IMG/VR virus record: IMGVR_UViG_3300030380_001472
Span: 1-22,935 of that record
Length of the DNA stretch: 22,935 nucleotides
Origin: a virus
Strand: one strand, 5' to 3'
Below, one piece after another: positions 1-8,723 of the stretch. Positions within the stretch are counted from its first letter, which is position 1, and each line of letters begins with the position of its first letter. Made by a program: the position numbers and the translations under genes. The notes under the pieces were generated by a model, which was given only the letters and a program-made list of their open reading frames with translations, did no database searches and was not told the origin of the DNA.

Positions 1-3000
1 TTTGTGTGCCTGTTGTTGTAATCGTTCCACTTGCTCCACTAATAGGTTGGGTCGTGGTCGGTGAGGCGGTAGGCGTGATTTCTGTTTGTGTGAAACCCTC
101 TGGTATAACAAAGGTTGAGTCAAAATCACCGTCGTTAACGTTAACTTTCATATTATTTTTTCTAATTTTCATAATCTCTGGATATGCTAAGTTAAATGGA
201 TTAACTATATCTCTACCTAGTTCTAGTCTTAGTTCTCTAAAGTTTTGATTAAATGCCTGTCTCACCCCTGCCCCTGGAGTATAGGGTAGATATCTTCCTG
301 TAATTATAGACTGTCTTTCAGCTTTAGTGACACGACCTAACTCTTTGATGACTTTACCTCTTTTAGCTCCTAACAATAATGCATCTTTGTATAGGTTATG
401 CATCTGTTTAAAGTTTTGAAATCTTACTCTTTCTGATTTAATGTATTGTTGCACTATTTCTTCAGGAGAAACAAGTCCTCCTTTTAATACATCACCAACA
501 AATGACGCTCTTGCACTATCATTCTTTTTATTGAAATCAGTAACAATAAAAGGCATCGCTTTGACAGGGTCAGCTTCAATGGCTCTGAACCCAAAGATAC
601 CGCCGACCTCATCGCTCATATCAAAAACTTGTCCATACTTATCTGGGCGCTTATCAGTCAAACCAAAAGCTCCTGCTTTAAATAATCTATTTATTTGACT
701 TACAGAACCGGGAGCGAATGTTTCTAGAACATGCATACCACCTTTGTAAATTTTTTCTCCTGTAGAATCTCCTGCTCTAAATACTTGTCGACCATCTCTT
801 GATCTCCCGTTTCTGGCAACGATGTCTGCAAAAGCTTCAAAGAAAATAGACTCTGAAATAAAAGGTTTTGATAATTCAAAAAAACTTGTAGCTCCTGCGT
901 CTAATAAATATTTATTTAAACTTTCTCCTGTTTGTTGTCCCTTAGCTGCTTCATTTAAAATTGTATTAACAGGGCGAACTAAAGTGTCGTAAGGAAAGAT
1001 ATAACTTAAATCTACGTATTTTACTTTCCCTGTTTCTTCGTCTTTACTAATAGGCATCAACAAACCATTGGTTGACCAAGAGGGAACAAAACTTCTAAGC
1101 GCTCTCATTTCATCATCAGTCATATTAGCTAGTGACTTACCAAACTCTACTAAACCTGCAGGAACAACTGCTGCTGTTGTGGCAACACCAGCTAATCTTC
1201 TCATACCTGTTTGTTTAAAACCCTTTACTTGTAGTTCTCTTAAACCTCTTTGAATGGTATTATATCCTGTTCTAATAACTTCAGCGGGGAAAGCTACAAA
1301 GGTACCAAGAGGTAATCTTCTTAATGTTTTAATAAACTCTCCAACATATTCGTAGTTAGGTATGTTGTGTTTTGTAATCTGAGCAGCCATGTTTTCATAG
1401 AAAGTTTCTAATAGTTTATCCCCTTCCATTTTAACTCCCCCAGTCATATTTAAAAATTTACCATCAGGACTAATGTCCACCACACGATCAAAGATAGGAT
1501 CGTTCCTTGTTACTTTTCTACCAAGAAGTTTACTGTATGCCATGAGGTTTTTAGGATCAAAAATATTATCTGCTGTCACCCCTAAGGTATTAAAGTTATT
1601 TTTGACGGATATTAATTCTGCTTCGAAATTAAAATTTTTCCATAGATTATCTTCAGCAAGATATGCTCGTCTTGCTTTTTCTGCTAATTTAGAAACGCTA
1701 GTTAAAGTTTTATTCATACCTTCATTAAAGTTTCCTGTGTAAAAATCTGTTCCTACATCTTTAGCTAATCTATCCGCTTCCCCTGCTACAGGGTTTGTGC
1801 CATTAATTCCTAGACGAGTGTTTCTTAATCTTCTCGCTTTATCTACTGCGCTGTTACCTGTGACATCTTTAAAAGCTGCTTTAAAAAGTCTCGCTGTTTG
1901 AGCAGGGTTTTGAAATAAAATATTACCATTCATGGTAGTAAATAAAGCTGCAGATATCACGTTTCGAATATGAGTGAAAGGAGAATAAATAGTTTTAGCT
2001 TGCTGCGATAAACTCTTTGGTATTAAGACCATCCACTTATATAAATTATTTAAAGTATTATCAGCCAAAGCTTGATCTCCACTATTGATTGCATCTGCTA
2101 CGGCTTTAAAAGTAAACTTACCATCCAATACACTAGGAACGACGTCGGCGTTGTTTGTTTTTATAGGAACTATATCCTCAGGATCTATATAAACATCTTT
2201 GTATTCTGGTAAATTTTTTAATGTGGTAACAGCTTCTTGTCTTGAGTCAAAAAATAAATTGCTTTTCACTGCTCCACCCGACCCCGGTATAGCACTACGC
2301 TTTAGAGTGTCTTGATAAAGTTTGTTGTGAGTTTGAAGTTGAGCCATGATCTGTGCTTGTTTCGAGTTTGTGTTAGCAACATTGTAAAAAGGATCTTCTA
2401 TTTCGCCTAATAACTCTTTAATAACTGGGTTCTTTAAAGTTCTTTCTTTAAATACTCCCTCATCTAATTCTATTTTAGCTTCATCTTTTAATAACTTTTT
2501 AAAACCTGCCATGCCTATGTCAGGCTTTTCAAACAAGCTTCTACCTCTAGTAGTCACTATTAATTCGACTGCTTCAGCAGCTTTTTTCGGAGCAGTGTTT
2601 TCAAAATAATCTTTAGCCATACGATCTAGTTCTTCATCAATAGCTTTTTGTTTACTTATTTTTCTTTCTCTCTCCATTAAAGGATCTCGCCTTGAAGTCA
2701 TAGGTTGTGTTTGACGTTGCGCCGCTCTTCTCTCCACTGCGTCTACCGCAGCTTTTTTTGTTCGTTCACTATTTTTCCAAGCTTGAGTTATAGCTGTTCT
2801 ATAAACACGTTCGGCTTTTCCAATTATTTCTGCTGTAGGTTTAAATTCTCCGCTAGAGAATAGTTTATTAACCAATCCTTTTTCTGTTTTAAATATTTTA
2901 TATTCTCTGTTCATATATTTACCTAACTGACTAGAGAATGTGTCGCTCAACTCTTCGAGTGTTGTTTTTATCTCTTCAACATTTCGTAATTCTTTTTGAG

Positions 3001-4369
3001 GTAAGCTAGCCTCATCAATAACATCTTTAGCTTCTTTGATTAAAGGTTTTAAAAATGATTCGTTAAGTCTTAAAGAGTTTAAATCTATTTGATATCTACT
3101 TTCATATAATAAATTTTCTAATTGTGTTATATCGTCGTCGGACGCTTTTAGAGTATTCTTCATATAGTCGTGAAGTCTTTGTCTTTTTTGGAAAGCAGGA
3201 TTGTTGACTTCAAACTCTCTACCCCTCGCATTGACTTTTGTTTTTACTCTTGGAATTGAGTAAGAAGTATTTGCTGCGGGGCCATCAATAATAAGTCCTT
3301 TTTCATCAACCACAAAATCTGATTTTTTAAAATCACCAAAATCTTTTAATCTTTGATCTATTAATTTTGTAAACTTAGTAAATACTTCTTGCTTGTCACC
3401 ACCTGCAACCTTCAAACCTTGCTTTGCAATTTTCTCTGCAAGTTGTCCTAGATCTTCACTTATCTGTTGAGACTTTAAAATAAATGTTGTTGCTGCTTGA
3501 TCTCCATCTTTTAAAATATTAAAAGCTTTACCTCCTAATACACCATCAGAAGTAAGTTTATTTAAACTTGCACCTACTTGACTTTGAAGAGGACTACGGT
3601 CAAATTGTCTAGCTAAAGGTGTTTGTTTTACAGCTTTTGATATGCCAGAAATGGTAGCCCCAAGGCCTGCTCCGATGGCTCCACTTTCTACTGCAAACTT
3701 AAAACGATTAGTAAATTTTCTAAAGGCTTCATCTCTACCTTCTAGTCCTTCGCTTTTATCTGTTTCTGTAGGACCTCCAATTGCGTCACCAATTGTTCCA
3801 AAGTCTTCAGTATACGCCAAACCTTCACCAGCAGTGGATCCTAATAATCCTCCACCACCAATTTTTAATTTACTTTTTAAATCTAGTTTAAATAAATCTT
3901 TATCAATATCTTGTCTTTCTCTTAAACTTTTTCCAGCAACATTTTTATCTAAATATTGGCCTGTTCTTTTTGCATTAACTGCTCTCCTAGCAAGACCTGC
4001 ACCTATTTTATAACCTGCGATTCCCGGTATACCTAACTGTATAAGTCCTTCGGTTAGTTTGCCTGTTAAACTTTGTTCTGCTATTTCTTCAAAGGGATTT
4101 AATTTATCAAAAAATTCTTCAACACCTGTGGCTGTATCTGTGTCAAATCCTAAATCAATAAGTTCTGCTCCTAAAGAAACAAAACCTTCTGGTATTTTTA
4201 AGGCACCTGATGCTATGCCTGAAAAGAAAGATTTAAAAAAGCCGGGAGACTTATCTTCTTTTGCCTCGTCCTCCTCATTTAAGAAATTTTTTATTTTTAC
4301 TTCGGCTTCTTGTTGAGATAATCCGTCTTTTAGTTCAAACTTTTCGCCTTGATATTCATAGATGGCCAT
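1..4369 (-). CDS. Very large virion-associated protein, 3' end outside window (at least 1456 aa)
   Basis: An uninterrupted minus-strand frame runs from ATG at 4369 to the left edge, giving at least 1456 residues with no stop reached. AGAGAGG lies about 8 nt upstream of the ATG. The N terminus reads MAIYEYQGEKFELKDG, followed by Gly-rich hydrophobic patches around residues 110-130 and 170-185. The centre is mostly charged and helical. A segment near residues 795-815 contains SPFTHIRNVISAALFTT and one near 1016-1036 contains LPLGTFVAFPAEVIRTGYN; both could be amphipathic or membrane-interacting helices. The visible end is Thr/Pro-rich. The size, the position last in the structural operon after three Gly/Ala/Gln-rich proteins, and the lack of a typical tape measure suggest an ejected internal virion protein, like T7 gp16 or P22 gp16 in role. 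I see no lytic transglycosylase, protease or polymerase motif in the visible part. The ORF is certain; the function is inference. Confidence 0.85.
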   Translation of the reverse strand, partial: MAIYEYQGEKFELKDGLSQQEAEVKIKNFLNEEDEAKEDKSPGFFKSFFSGIASGALKIPEGFVSLGAELIDLGFDTDTATGVEEFFDKLNPFEEIAEQSLTGKLTEGLIQLGIPGIAGYKIGAGLARRAVNAKRTGQYLDKNVAGKSLRERQDIDKDLFKLDLKSKLKIGGGGLLGSTAGEGLAYTEDFGTIGDAIGGPTETDKSEGLEGRDEAFRKFTNRFKFAVESGAIGAGLGATISGISKAVKQTPLARQFDRSPLQSQVGASLNKLTSDGVLGGKAFNILKDGDQAATTFILKSQQISEDLGQLAEKIAKQGLKVAGGDKQEVFTKFTKLIDQRLKDFGDFKKSDFVVDEKGLIIDGPAANTSYSIPRVKTKVNARGREFEVNNPAFQKRQRLHDYMKNTLKASDDDITQLENLLYESRYQIDLNSLRLNESFLKPLIKEAKDVIDEASLPQKELRNVEEIKTTLEELSDTFSSQLGKYMNREYKIFKTEKGLVNKLFSSGEFKPTAEIIGKAERVYRTAITQAWKNSERTKKAAVDAVERRAAQRQTQPMTSRRDPLMERERKISKQKAIDEELDRMAKDYFENTAPKKAAEAVELIVTTRGRSLFEKPDIGMAGFKKLLKDEAKIELDEGVFKERTLKNPVIKELLGEIEDPFYNVANTNSKQAQIMAQLQTHNKLYQDTLKRSAIPGSGGAVKSNLFFDSRQEAVTTLKNLPEYKDVYIDPEDIVPIKTNNADVVPSVLDGKFTFKAVADAINSGDQALADNTLNNLYKWMVLIPKSLSQQAKTIYSPFTHIRNVISAALFTTMNGNILFQNPAQTARLFKAAFKDVTGNSAVDKARRLRNTRLGINGTNPVAGEADRLAKDVGTDFYTGNFNEGMNKTLTSVSKLAEKARRAYLAEDNLWKNFNFEAELISVKNNFNTLGVTADNIFDPKNLMAYSKLLGRKVTRNDPIFDRVVDISPDGKFLNMTGGVKMEGDKLLETFYENMAAQITKHNIPNYEYVGEFIKTLRRLPLGTFVAFPAEVIRTGYNTIQRGLRELQVKGFKQTGMRRLAGVATTAAVVPAGLVEFGKSLANMTDDEMRALRSFVPSWSTNGLLMPISKDEETGKVKYVDLSYIFPYDTLVRPVNTILNEAAKGQQTGESLNKYLLDAGATSFFELSKPFISESIFFEAFADIVARNGRSRDGRQVFRAGDSTGEKIYKGGMHVLETFAPGSVSQINRLFKAGAFGLTDKRPDKYGQVFDMSDEVGGIFGFRAIEADPVKAMPFIVTDFNKKNDSARASFVGDVLKGGLVSPEEIVQQYIKSERVRFQNFKQMHNLYKDALLLGAKRGKVIKELGRVTKAERQSIITGRYLPYTPGAGVRQAFNQNFRELRLELGRDIVNPFNLAYPEIMKIRKNNMKVNVNDGDFDSTFVIPEGFTQTEITPTASPTTTQPISGASGTITTTGTQ

Positions 4370-4381
4370 GACCTAGCCTCT

Positions 4382-5521
4382 CTACGTAGCCCTTTTTACT
4401 TCAGGTTCTTCTGAGGTAAACATAGGTGTGCCGAATTCTTGTTCAATAGCGTCGTTTGCTTTCTCTCTTGCCTCATCTCCAGCACCTAATTCTGCTTCAT
4501 AAAATCTCAAATACTCTGTGTATCTTTCAGCTCTAAGTTCACCAACTGTTTTACCTGATTTTTGAGCAAATACTTCTTCTGCTTTTTCTAAAGCTTTTTC
4601 TCTACTAAATCCCTCATTAACAAAATCTTGAACCAATTGACCAAAATTTCCAACCTTTTGAGTTCTAGCCATTTCATCTTCAGCACCTTTTATAGCTAGC
4701 ATATCAATTGCTCTTTCGTCTTTCATAGCTTCTCTACCTAGAGCTGCAAAAGTTTGTAGTGGATCTTTAGCTGACTTTGCAATTTTCTCTGCAAAACTAC
4801 CTCCTTTGGCAGAAGCTAAATTTAAACCAAATTGTGCTAGTTGTAATAGACCTTGTTGTTTTAATCCTTCTTTGGGATCTCCTAAAATCTGTTTATATAA
4901 ATCAGACCTCTCTCTAACCATAGCTTCTAGTGCCGATAGTTTATCTTTTTCAGGGCCAAGAGGATCATCATCATTTTCTTGTTTCTCTGGTAATTTAATA
5001 TCTTGTCCTGGTCCTTCTTGTTTTAAGATTGCTTCTCTTAACTGATCGGGATTTTCTGCGTCTTGAATTTCTTTTGGCACAGGAGTTGAAGTAGCTTCTA
5101 TTTTTTGTTCCTCTGAACCTGTAGTTGCTTTTTTTTCAGCTAGCTCTGCTTTTAATTTTGGAAGTTCTGCTTGTGCCTCAGCAGCTTTATCTTCACCATA
5201 AAAATCAGGGTTAGCAATAATTCTTTCTAGAGCAGCAATTCGACCTTCTAAATTTTTTACTCCTTTTTTTGCATATTTCTCAACCATAGGTGTATAACTT
5301 TCAGGATCGGTAATGGTCTCCATTACTGTACGAGAATCTTTTGTTTGACGAAGTGCTTTATCATCATATTGATATCCTGGAGGAATAGTCACTCCTTCTG
5401 AACCAGATCCTTTGTTAAACTTTTGAACCACACCACCATTAGCGAATGCAGGAATACCATACATACGGAGTTGTTCCGTGGGCAGTCGACGTTGAAACAT
5501 GGGTCTATCTAATATAGCCAT
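4382..5521 (-). CDS. Hypothetical virion protein, coiled-coil and charged (379 aa)
   Basis: No enzyme motif is visible. The N terminus carries IPAFANGGVVQKF (about residues 23-35), a short Gly-Gly element also seen in other marine phage structural proteins. A likely coiled coil follows at about 92-135 (LEGRIAALERI and AQAELPKLKAELAEKK). A disordered acidic Pro/Glu stretch covers about 145-195. A helical block around 195-300 includes GLLQLAQFGLNLASAKG. The Glu/Lys-rich C terminus includes GFSREKALEKAEEVFAQK. The ATG overlaps the upstream stop as TAATG, implying translational coupling to the 324-aa gene. Twelve nt separate its stop from the giant downstream ORF. Context suggests a minor structural or ejected protein; this is inference from position only. 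Confidence 0.8.
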   Translation of the reverse strand: MAILDRPMFQRRLPTEQLRMYGIPAFANGGVVQKFNKGSGSEGVTIPPGYQYDDKALRQTKDSRTVMETITDPESYTPMVEKYAKKGVKNLEGRIAALERIIANPDFYGEDKAAEAQAELPKLKAELAEKKATTGSEEQKIEATSTPVPKEIQDAENPDQLREAILKQEGPGQDIKLPEKQENDDDPLGPEKDKLSALEAMVRERSDLYKQILGDPKEGLKQQGLLQLAQFGLNLASAKGGSFAEKIAKSAKDPLQTFAALGREAMKDERAIDMLAIKGAEDEMARTQKVGNFGQLVQDFVNEGFSREKALEKAEEVFAQKSGKTVGELRAERYTEYLRFYEAELGAGDEAREKANDAIEQEFGTPMFTSEEPEVKRAT

Positions 5522-6495
5522 TATGATAACAAGCTAATGCCTGCTCCTGTTCCCCCTAATGCACCTAGTGTACTAAGTCCAGCTATACCTAATCCTGCAA
5601 CCTGTTGGAAGAGTGAAGGAGAAGGTTGAGAGGTATATTGAATTTGTGAAGTAGGAACTCCTCTTAAAATATCAGAAGCAAATCCTGCTCTTCTAAATGG
5701 TTCTTGTTGTCTTGCTAGTTCAGTTTGTCTAGCGGCTTCTAAAGTATTTTGTTGTTGTTGCTGTTGAACTCCACCGACACTTAATAATCTATTTATATCT
5801 ACACCACCGAGTTGTTGTGTTAAAGATCCTAAACCTGATTGTGCTTGAGCTACACCTAAAGTTTGACTCCCCAATGATCCTAGTTGTTGCGCCGTTGCTC
5901 TTTGTGCGGCTTGAGCCTGTAAATAATTTCTTGATAAGTCTTCAAAAATTCTTTGTGATTTTACTTGTGCTAAGTTTCTAGCTTCTTCCGCTTCCCGGAC
6001 ACCGAACCTCGAACCACCAAAAGCCCCTGCAGCTACTGCTTCAGCTGATGTTCTCTGTCCTTGAATTGCAGCTTGCCTATCTAATTCTGCTAAGGCAGCT
6101 TGCGTAACATTTTGTTGATAAGGATCCATATAAGTTGAAACTTGTGATGGGTCTAAGGCTTGAACTCCAGAAGAGATTGCCCCTAGACCTGCTTCAACAG
6201 ATTTACCTGAAGCATCTAAAAAGGGTTGATAAGCTCCTAGACCTTCTTGTGCTTTTTGTATTGCAGTTAACTGTGCTTGTTCTAAAGGAGCAACTTGTTT
6301 AGCTGGAACTCCTTGTGGAATACCTGATAGCCCTTTAATTCTTAATTGATATTCTTCTTCTGTTTCTCCCGGTAGTCTTGGAGGAAGAGTCTCTCCAGGG
6401 GCCAAAGGAACACCGAAAACAGAACCTAATAACTGCTCTGCTCTCTCTTCAATAAAAGGAGCCTGTCTTGAATATTGAACTATTTCTTCTGCCAT
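5521..6495 (-). CDS. Ala/Gln-rich virion protein of marine phage type (324 aa)
   Basis: The middle of the protein is rich in Ala and Gln. It carries DPYQQNVTQAALAELDRQAA and AAGAFGGSRFGVREAEEARN (about 123-175), a pattern I recognise from many marine phage structural proteins of unknown exact role. A long helical region follows, with a run of six Gln near residue 245. The last 30 residues are hydrophobic and Gly/Leu/Ala-rich (VAGLGIAGLSTLGALGG), suggesting membrane contact. The start is ATG in a TAATG overlap with the upstream stop, with GAAGGTAG just before it. It lies between two other Gly/Ala-rich proteins, which is the arrangement expected for ejection or inner-core proteins of podoviruses. 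That role is inference. No catalytic motif is seen. Confidence 0.82.
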   Translation of the reverse strand: MAEEIVQYSRQAPFIEERAEQLLGSVFGVPLAPGETLPPRLPGETEEEYQLRIKGLSGIPQGVPAKQVAPLEQAQLTAIQKAQEGLGAYQPFLDASGKSVEAGLGAISSGVQALDPSQVSTYMDPYQQNVTQAALAELDRQAAIQGQRTSAEAVAAGAFGGSRFGVREAEEARNLAQVKSQRIFEDLSRNYLQAQAAQRATAQQLGSLGSQTLGVAQAQSGLGSLTQQLGGVDINRLLSVGGVQQQQQQNTLEAARQTELARQQEPFRRAGFASDILRGVPTSQIQYTSQPSPSLFQQVAGLGIAGLSTLGALGGTGAGISLLS

Positions 6496-7253
6496 TACGC
6501 TACCTTCTTTTCTAATTTGTGCATCATTTCATACATGGTTTTTGCACCTTGACGACGTTGCTCTATCTTATCATTTTTTTTAGCACCCTTCAATGCACCT
6601 AATCCTCTAACTGCTTTTGCAGTCATAACAAACTCTCCATCACTTAACATGGCAGGAATGTCATCAGACTTTTCTGTGCCGGGGCCGTCGATCTGTCCTG
6701 TCTTTCTAGGAAAACCTCCGTCTTTTAAACTTCTGTATGTTGGTGCTGATGCACCATATTCTCCTGTGGACTCATCAAAATAAGTTACAGGTGCACTCCT
6801 CATATCTAAAGGAGCGATGCTACCTGCTTCTGGTGAAGGAGAAATATTTGATTCTTCTTCCTCCTCATCCATTGAAGATAAGGCAGCTATAGCACCTAAA
6901 CCTAATGCGCCTTTTGTTAAACCACTCATTCCCTTAAATGCTTCTACTCCTCTTTGAAAAACACCAGGTGTTGTAGCTACTTTACCACCAAGACCACCTG
7001 GAGCATTGGCTATTGGTGGAGATACCATAGTTTTTGCACTAGACCCTAATGCTCCTAGTCCTTGTCCTCCAACTAAACCTGCACTAGCTCCAAAACTTCC
7101 TAAACCAAAACCCATCAATGCTGACGTTGCAATGTTAGCGGGATTGTCTCCTCTAACTGCCGATCCTAAACCTGCGCCTATAGAAGCACCAACGGGCCCT
7201 GCAACTGCAAAACCTATTGCTCCTGTTATTGCTGGTAGAATCTTTTTAAACAT
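6495..7253 (-). CDS. Gly-rich hydrophobic virion protein with conserved C-terminal motif (252 aa)
   Basis: The first 130 residues are Gly/Ala-rich and hydrophobic (PAITGAIGFAVAGPVGASIG), like small membrane-penetrating internal virion proteins. An acidic run of five Glu separates this from a C-terminal region with IPAMLSDGEFVMTAKAVRG, a motif common in marine phage structural proteins. The last 30 residues are basic and helical (QGAKTMYEMMHKLEKK). The start is ATG at 7253 behind CGGAG with 8 nt spacing, and 3 nt after the upstream stop. The stop overlaps the next ATG. The hydrophobic Gly-rich N terminus and context fit an ejection protein, but no homologous function can be read directly. Confidence 0.82.
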   Translation of the reverse strand: MFKKILPAITGAIGFAVAGPVGASIGAGLGSAVRGDNPANIATSALMGFGLGSFGASAGLVGGQGLGALGSSAKTMVSPPIANAPGGLGGKVATTPGVFQRGVEAFKGMSGLTKGALGLGAIAALSSMDEEEEESNISPSPEAGSIAPLDMRSAPVTYFDESTGEYGASAPTYRSLKDGGFPRKTGQIDGPGTEKSDDIPAMLSDGEFVMTAKAVRGLGALKGAKKNDKIEQRRQGAKTMYEMMHKLEKKVA

Positions 7254-7256
7254 TTT

Positions 7257-7508
7257 TTACTCCGGCATTGTTCTCGCACCAGCAAATACATTAGGAGCCG
7301 TGACGTGCACATCTCTTCTTATATCTGCCTCGGTTGTTTCTGTTTCAGGATTGTCAATATCTGCCTGACATTCCTCATGTGAATTATACTCTTGCCCTGT
7401 CTTTGTGTTGGTAACCGTGGTTTCTACCTTTGCACTATAAACAGGAACTTTTTCGCCGTCGATTTCGTCATAACGCAAAATCTTAGGCTCATCTATAATT
7501 TTTGCCAT
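7257..7508 (-). CDS. Small conserved marine phage protein (83 aa)
   Basis: An acidic soluble protein with no enzyme motif. A beta-rich N-terminal half (EKVPVYSAKVETTVTNTKTG) is followed by an acidic linker and the segment ETTEADIRRDVHVTAP, which I recognise as a recurrent element in small proteins of marine phage structural operons. The start is ATG at 7508 with no clear Shine-Dalgarno, but a 7-bp inverted repeat lies 4 nt upstream. Its stop is 3 nt before the next gene. A minor structural role is likely from context; function unknown. Confidence 0.75.
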   Translation of the reverse strand: MAKIIDEPKILRYDEIDGEKVPVYSAKVETTVTNTKTGQEYNSHEECQADIDNPETETTEADIRRDVHVTAPNVFAGARTMPE

Positions 7509-7512
7509 AGTA

Positions 7513-7534
7513 TAGTTTTATAGTTGAAAAACTA
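7513..7534 (-). promoter_or_regulatory. Inverted repeat (7-bp stem, 8-nt loop) just upstream of the 83-aa gene
   Basis: On the plus strand TAGTTTT (7513-7519) and AAAACTA (7528-7534) are perfect reverse complements. The repeat sits in one of the few true gaps (39 nt) of this region, 4 nt upstream of a start codon that lacks a Shine-Dalgarno. It could be a weak RNA hairpin affecting translation or RNA processing, but the stem is AT-rich and could be chance in such sequence. Confidence 0.3.
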
Positions 7535-7547
7535 GGAAATCAATAGG

Positions 7548-7904
7548 TTATTGTTGTTGTTTTATTTCTAATACAGATACTTCAATCATGGCTCTAGAAG
7601 CTGCGTTTGCTTGAACTTTCAAACTCTCTCCTTGTTCATAAACCATACTTGAATTTATAGTATTTGTGTCGGAAGCAGATACATCTACTTGAAATATTTG
7701 AAGATCAGATGAGCCATTATTATGGTCTATATTCACTGTGACAGCGGCACTACCATCATAATTATGAGTATTTATAGTCTTTACTATAAAAGTTGATACA
7801 GGTACTGGAGGGGAAGCAGCCACATTAGCTGTAGGAACTGTAAATATTGTAGTCAAATCAGTTGTTGTTACATTCGCTATAAAAGATCTAAATACATCAG
7901 CCAT
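7548..7904 (-). CDS. Beta-rich minor structural protein, hypothetical (118 aa)
   Basis: The protein opens with MADVFRSFIANVTTTDLTTI and is made of alternating hydrophobic and polar residues throughout (STFIVKTINTHNYDGSAAVT), ending in EVSVLEIKQQQ. It looks like a compact beta sandwich such as a small decoration or tail protein. No metal or catalytic motif is visible. The ATG at 7904 lies inside the end of the 56-aa gene (8-nt overlap), so the two are probably co-translated. The family appears regularly in marine phage structural clusters, but its exact role is not known to me. Confidence 0.78.
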   Translation of the reverse strand: MADVFRSFIANVTTTDLTTIFTVPTANVAASPPVPVSTFIVKTINTHNYDGSAAVTVNIDHNNGSSDLQIFQVDVSASDTNTINSSMVYEQGESLKVQANAASRAMIEVSVLEIKQQQ

Positions 7905-8067
7905 TCAAAAACCACGCTCTTCTTGTTGCTTCTTCTTGTGTATCTAAAGTATACGAACTATTAAGTTGTTGAATTAAATCTTCAAGCTGTCTTATTAGCT
8001 CTGCTGACTGTTGAGCATCATACTCAGGTCTAGGATCTGGAAATCTTGTTAATGTTAATTTTGCCAT
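7897..8067 (-). CDS. Small helical conserved protein (56 aa)
   Basis: A short frame from ATG at 8067 to TGA at 7899-7897. It begins MAKLTLTRFPDPRPEYDAQQ, followed by a single predicted helix (AELIRQLEDLIQQLNSSY) and ends TRRAWFLNG. It overlaps the oxygenase gene upstream by 13 nt and the 118-aa gene downstream by 8 nt, the same tight coupling as neighbouring genes. The Asp-Pro-Arg-Pro-Glu-Tyr opening and terminal Trp-Phe are features I associate with a recurrent tiny protein in marine phage tail clusters. Function unknown. It could form a small coiled-coil assembly with a neighbour. Confidence 0.72.
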   Translation of the reverse strand: MAKLTLTRFPDPRPEYDAQQSAELIRQLEDLIQQLNSSYTLDTQEEATRRAWFLNG

Positions 8068-8723
8068 TTATCAAAAAAATATACAACATTGTATCGCCAA
8101 TTTCCATTTGAATATTCCTTATGATTATCAATATAACCGCCGTGAGGAATATCCCCATCAAAAATCACACATCTATTGAACTTAGATTGAATTATATGTT
8201 TTTTAATATTTTGTTCATCTATGTCTATTTTAATGTCTTCATATTCTTGTTCTCCACCAGAGGTTTTATAATTAGGTAATTTTTCATAAAGAGCTGTTCC
8301 TCCACTACATGTTTTATCCATATACACAAGAATATTTTGTGATGGGTCTTGATGAGGTACAAACTGATATTTTTGTTCAGGAGGATTTATCCACGTAAAT
8401 ATATTTGTAGCAATAGTCTCACAATGATGATTATCGAGTTTAAGTAAAGATTTTAAATAGTCAGTAGTTTTGTTTTCATTCTCGAAACCATTTTCTTGTA
8501 AAGATATCCAAGTTCTACAATCAAAATAATCTTTAAAGTTACGTCCATCTTTTTTAATTTTCCAATTAGGAACCCAAGATTCTTTTAACATGTCATAAAT
8601 ATCATCAGCTCTTTTGTAAAAATTATCTATAACAATGTATTTGTAAGGACCAATATATTTTTCTTGTGCTAGTAAGTTGTCGTTAATCTCAAATAGATGA
8701 TGATGAATATAAGGTGTTGTCAC
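8055..8723 (-). CDS. 2-oxoglutarate/Fe(II) oxygenase-like protein, DUF6445 type (222 aa)
   Basis: The double-stranded beta-helix iron site is readable: HQD at 124-126 (FVPHQDPSQN), a second His at 194 in CVIFDGDIPHGG, and an Arg at 210 (NWRYNVVYFF) placed to bind 2-oxoglutarate. Between them GGTALYE is the usual turn before the core strand. N-terminal IVIDNFYKRADDIYDML matches the leading helix of the family. The layout resembles DUF6445-type oxygenases; the substrate is unknown. The start is GTG in a GTGA overlap with the upstream oxygenase gene, and no in-frame ATG occurs until residue 45, so GTG is the best start. It is one of five oxygenase-like genes within 5.5 kb. Hydroxylation of a virion or host-surface molecule is inference. 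Confidence 0.8.
   Translation of the reverse strand: MTTPYIHHHLFEINDNLLAQEKYIGPYKYIVIDNFYKRADDIYDMLKESWVPNWKIKKDGRNFKDYFDCRTWISLQENGFENENKTTDYLKSLLKLDNHHCETIATNIFTWINPPEQKYQFVPHQDPSQNILVYMDKTCSGGTALYEKLPNYKTSGGEQEYEDIKIDIDEQNIKKHIIQSKFNRCVIFDGDIPHGGYIDNHKEYSNGNWRYNVVYFFDKWQN

Noticed and set aside
3642-4013. Plus-strand open frame of 123 codons inside the giant gene
   Set aside because: It lies antisense to a clearly coding minus-strand frame, is low-complexity Pro/Ser/Leu-rich and has no supporting ribosome site or operon context.
5740-5770. Run of six Gln codons as a possible frameshift or slippage site
   Set aside because: The codons are CAA-type repeats without a slippery heptamer, and the frame continues normally on both sides.
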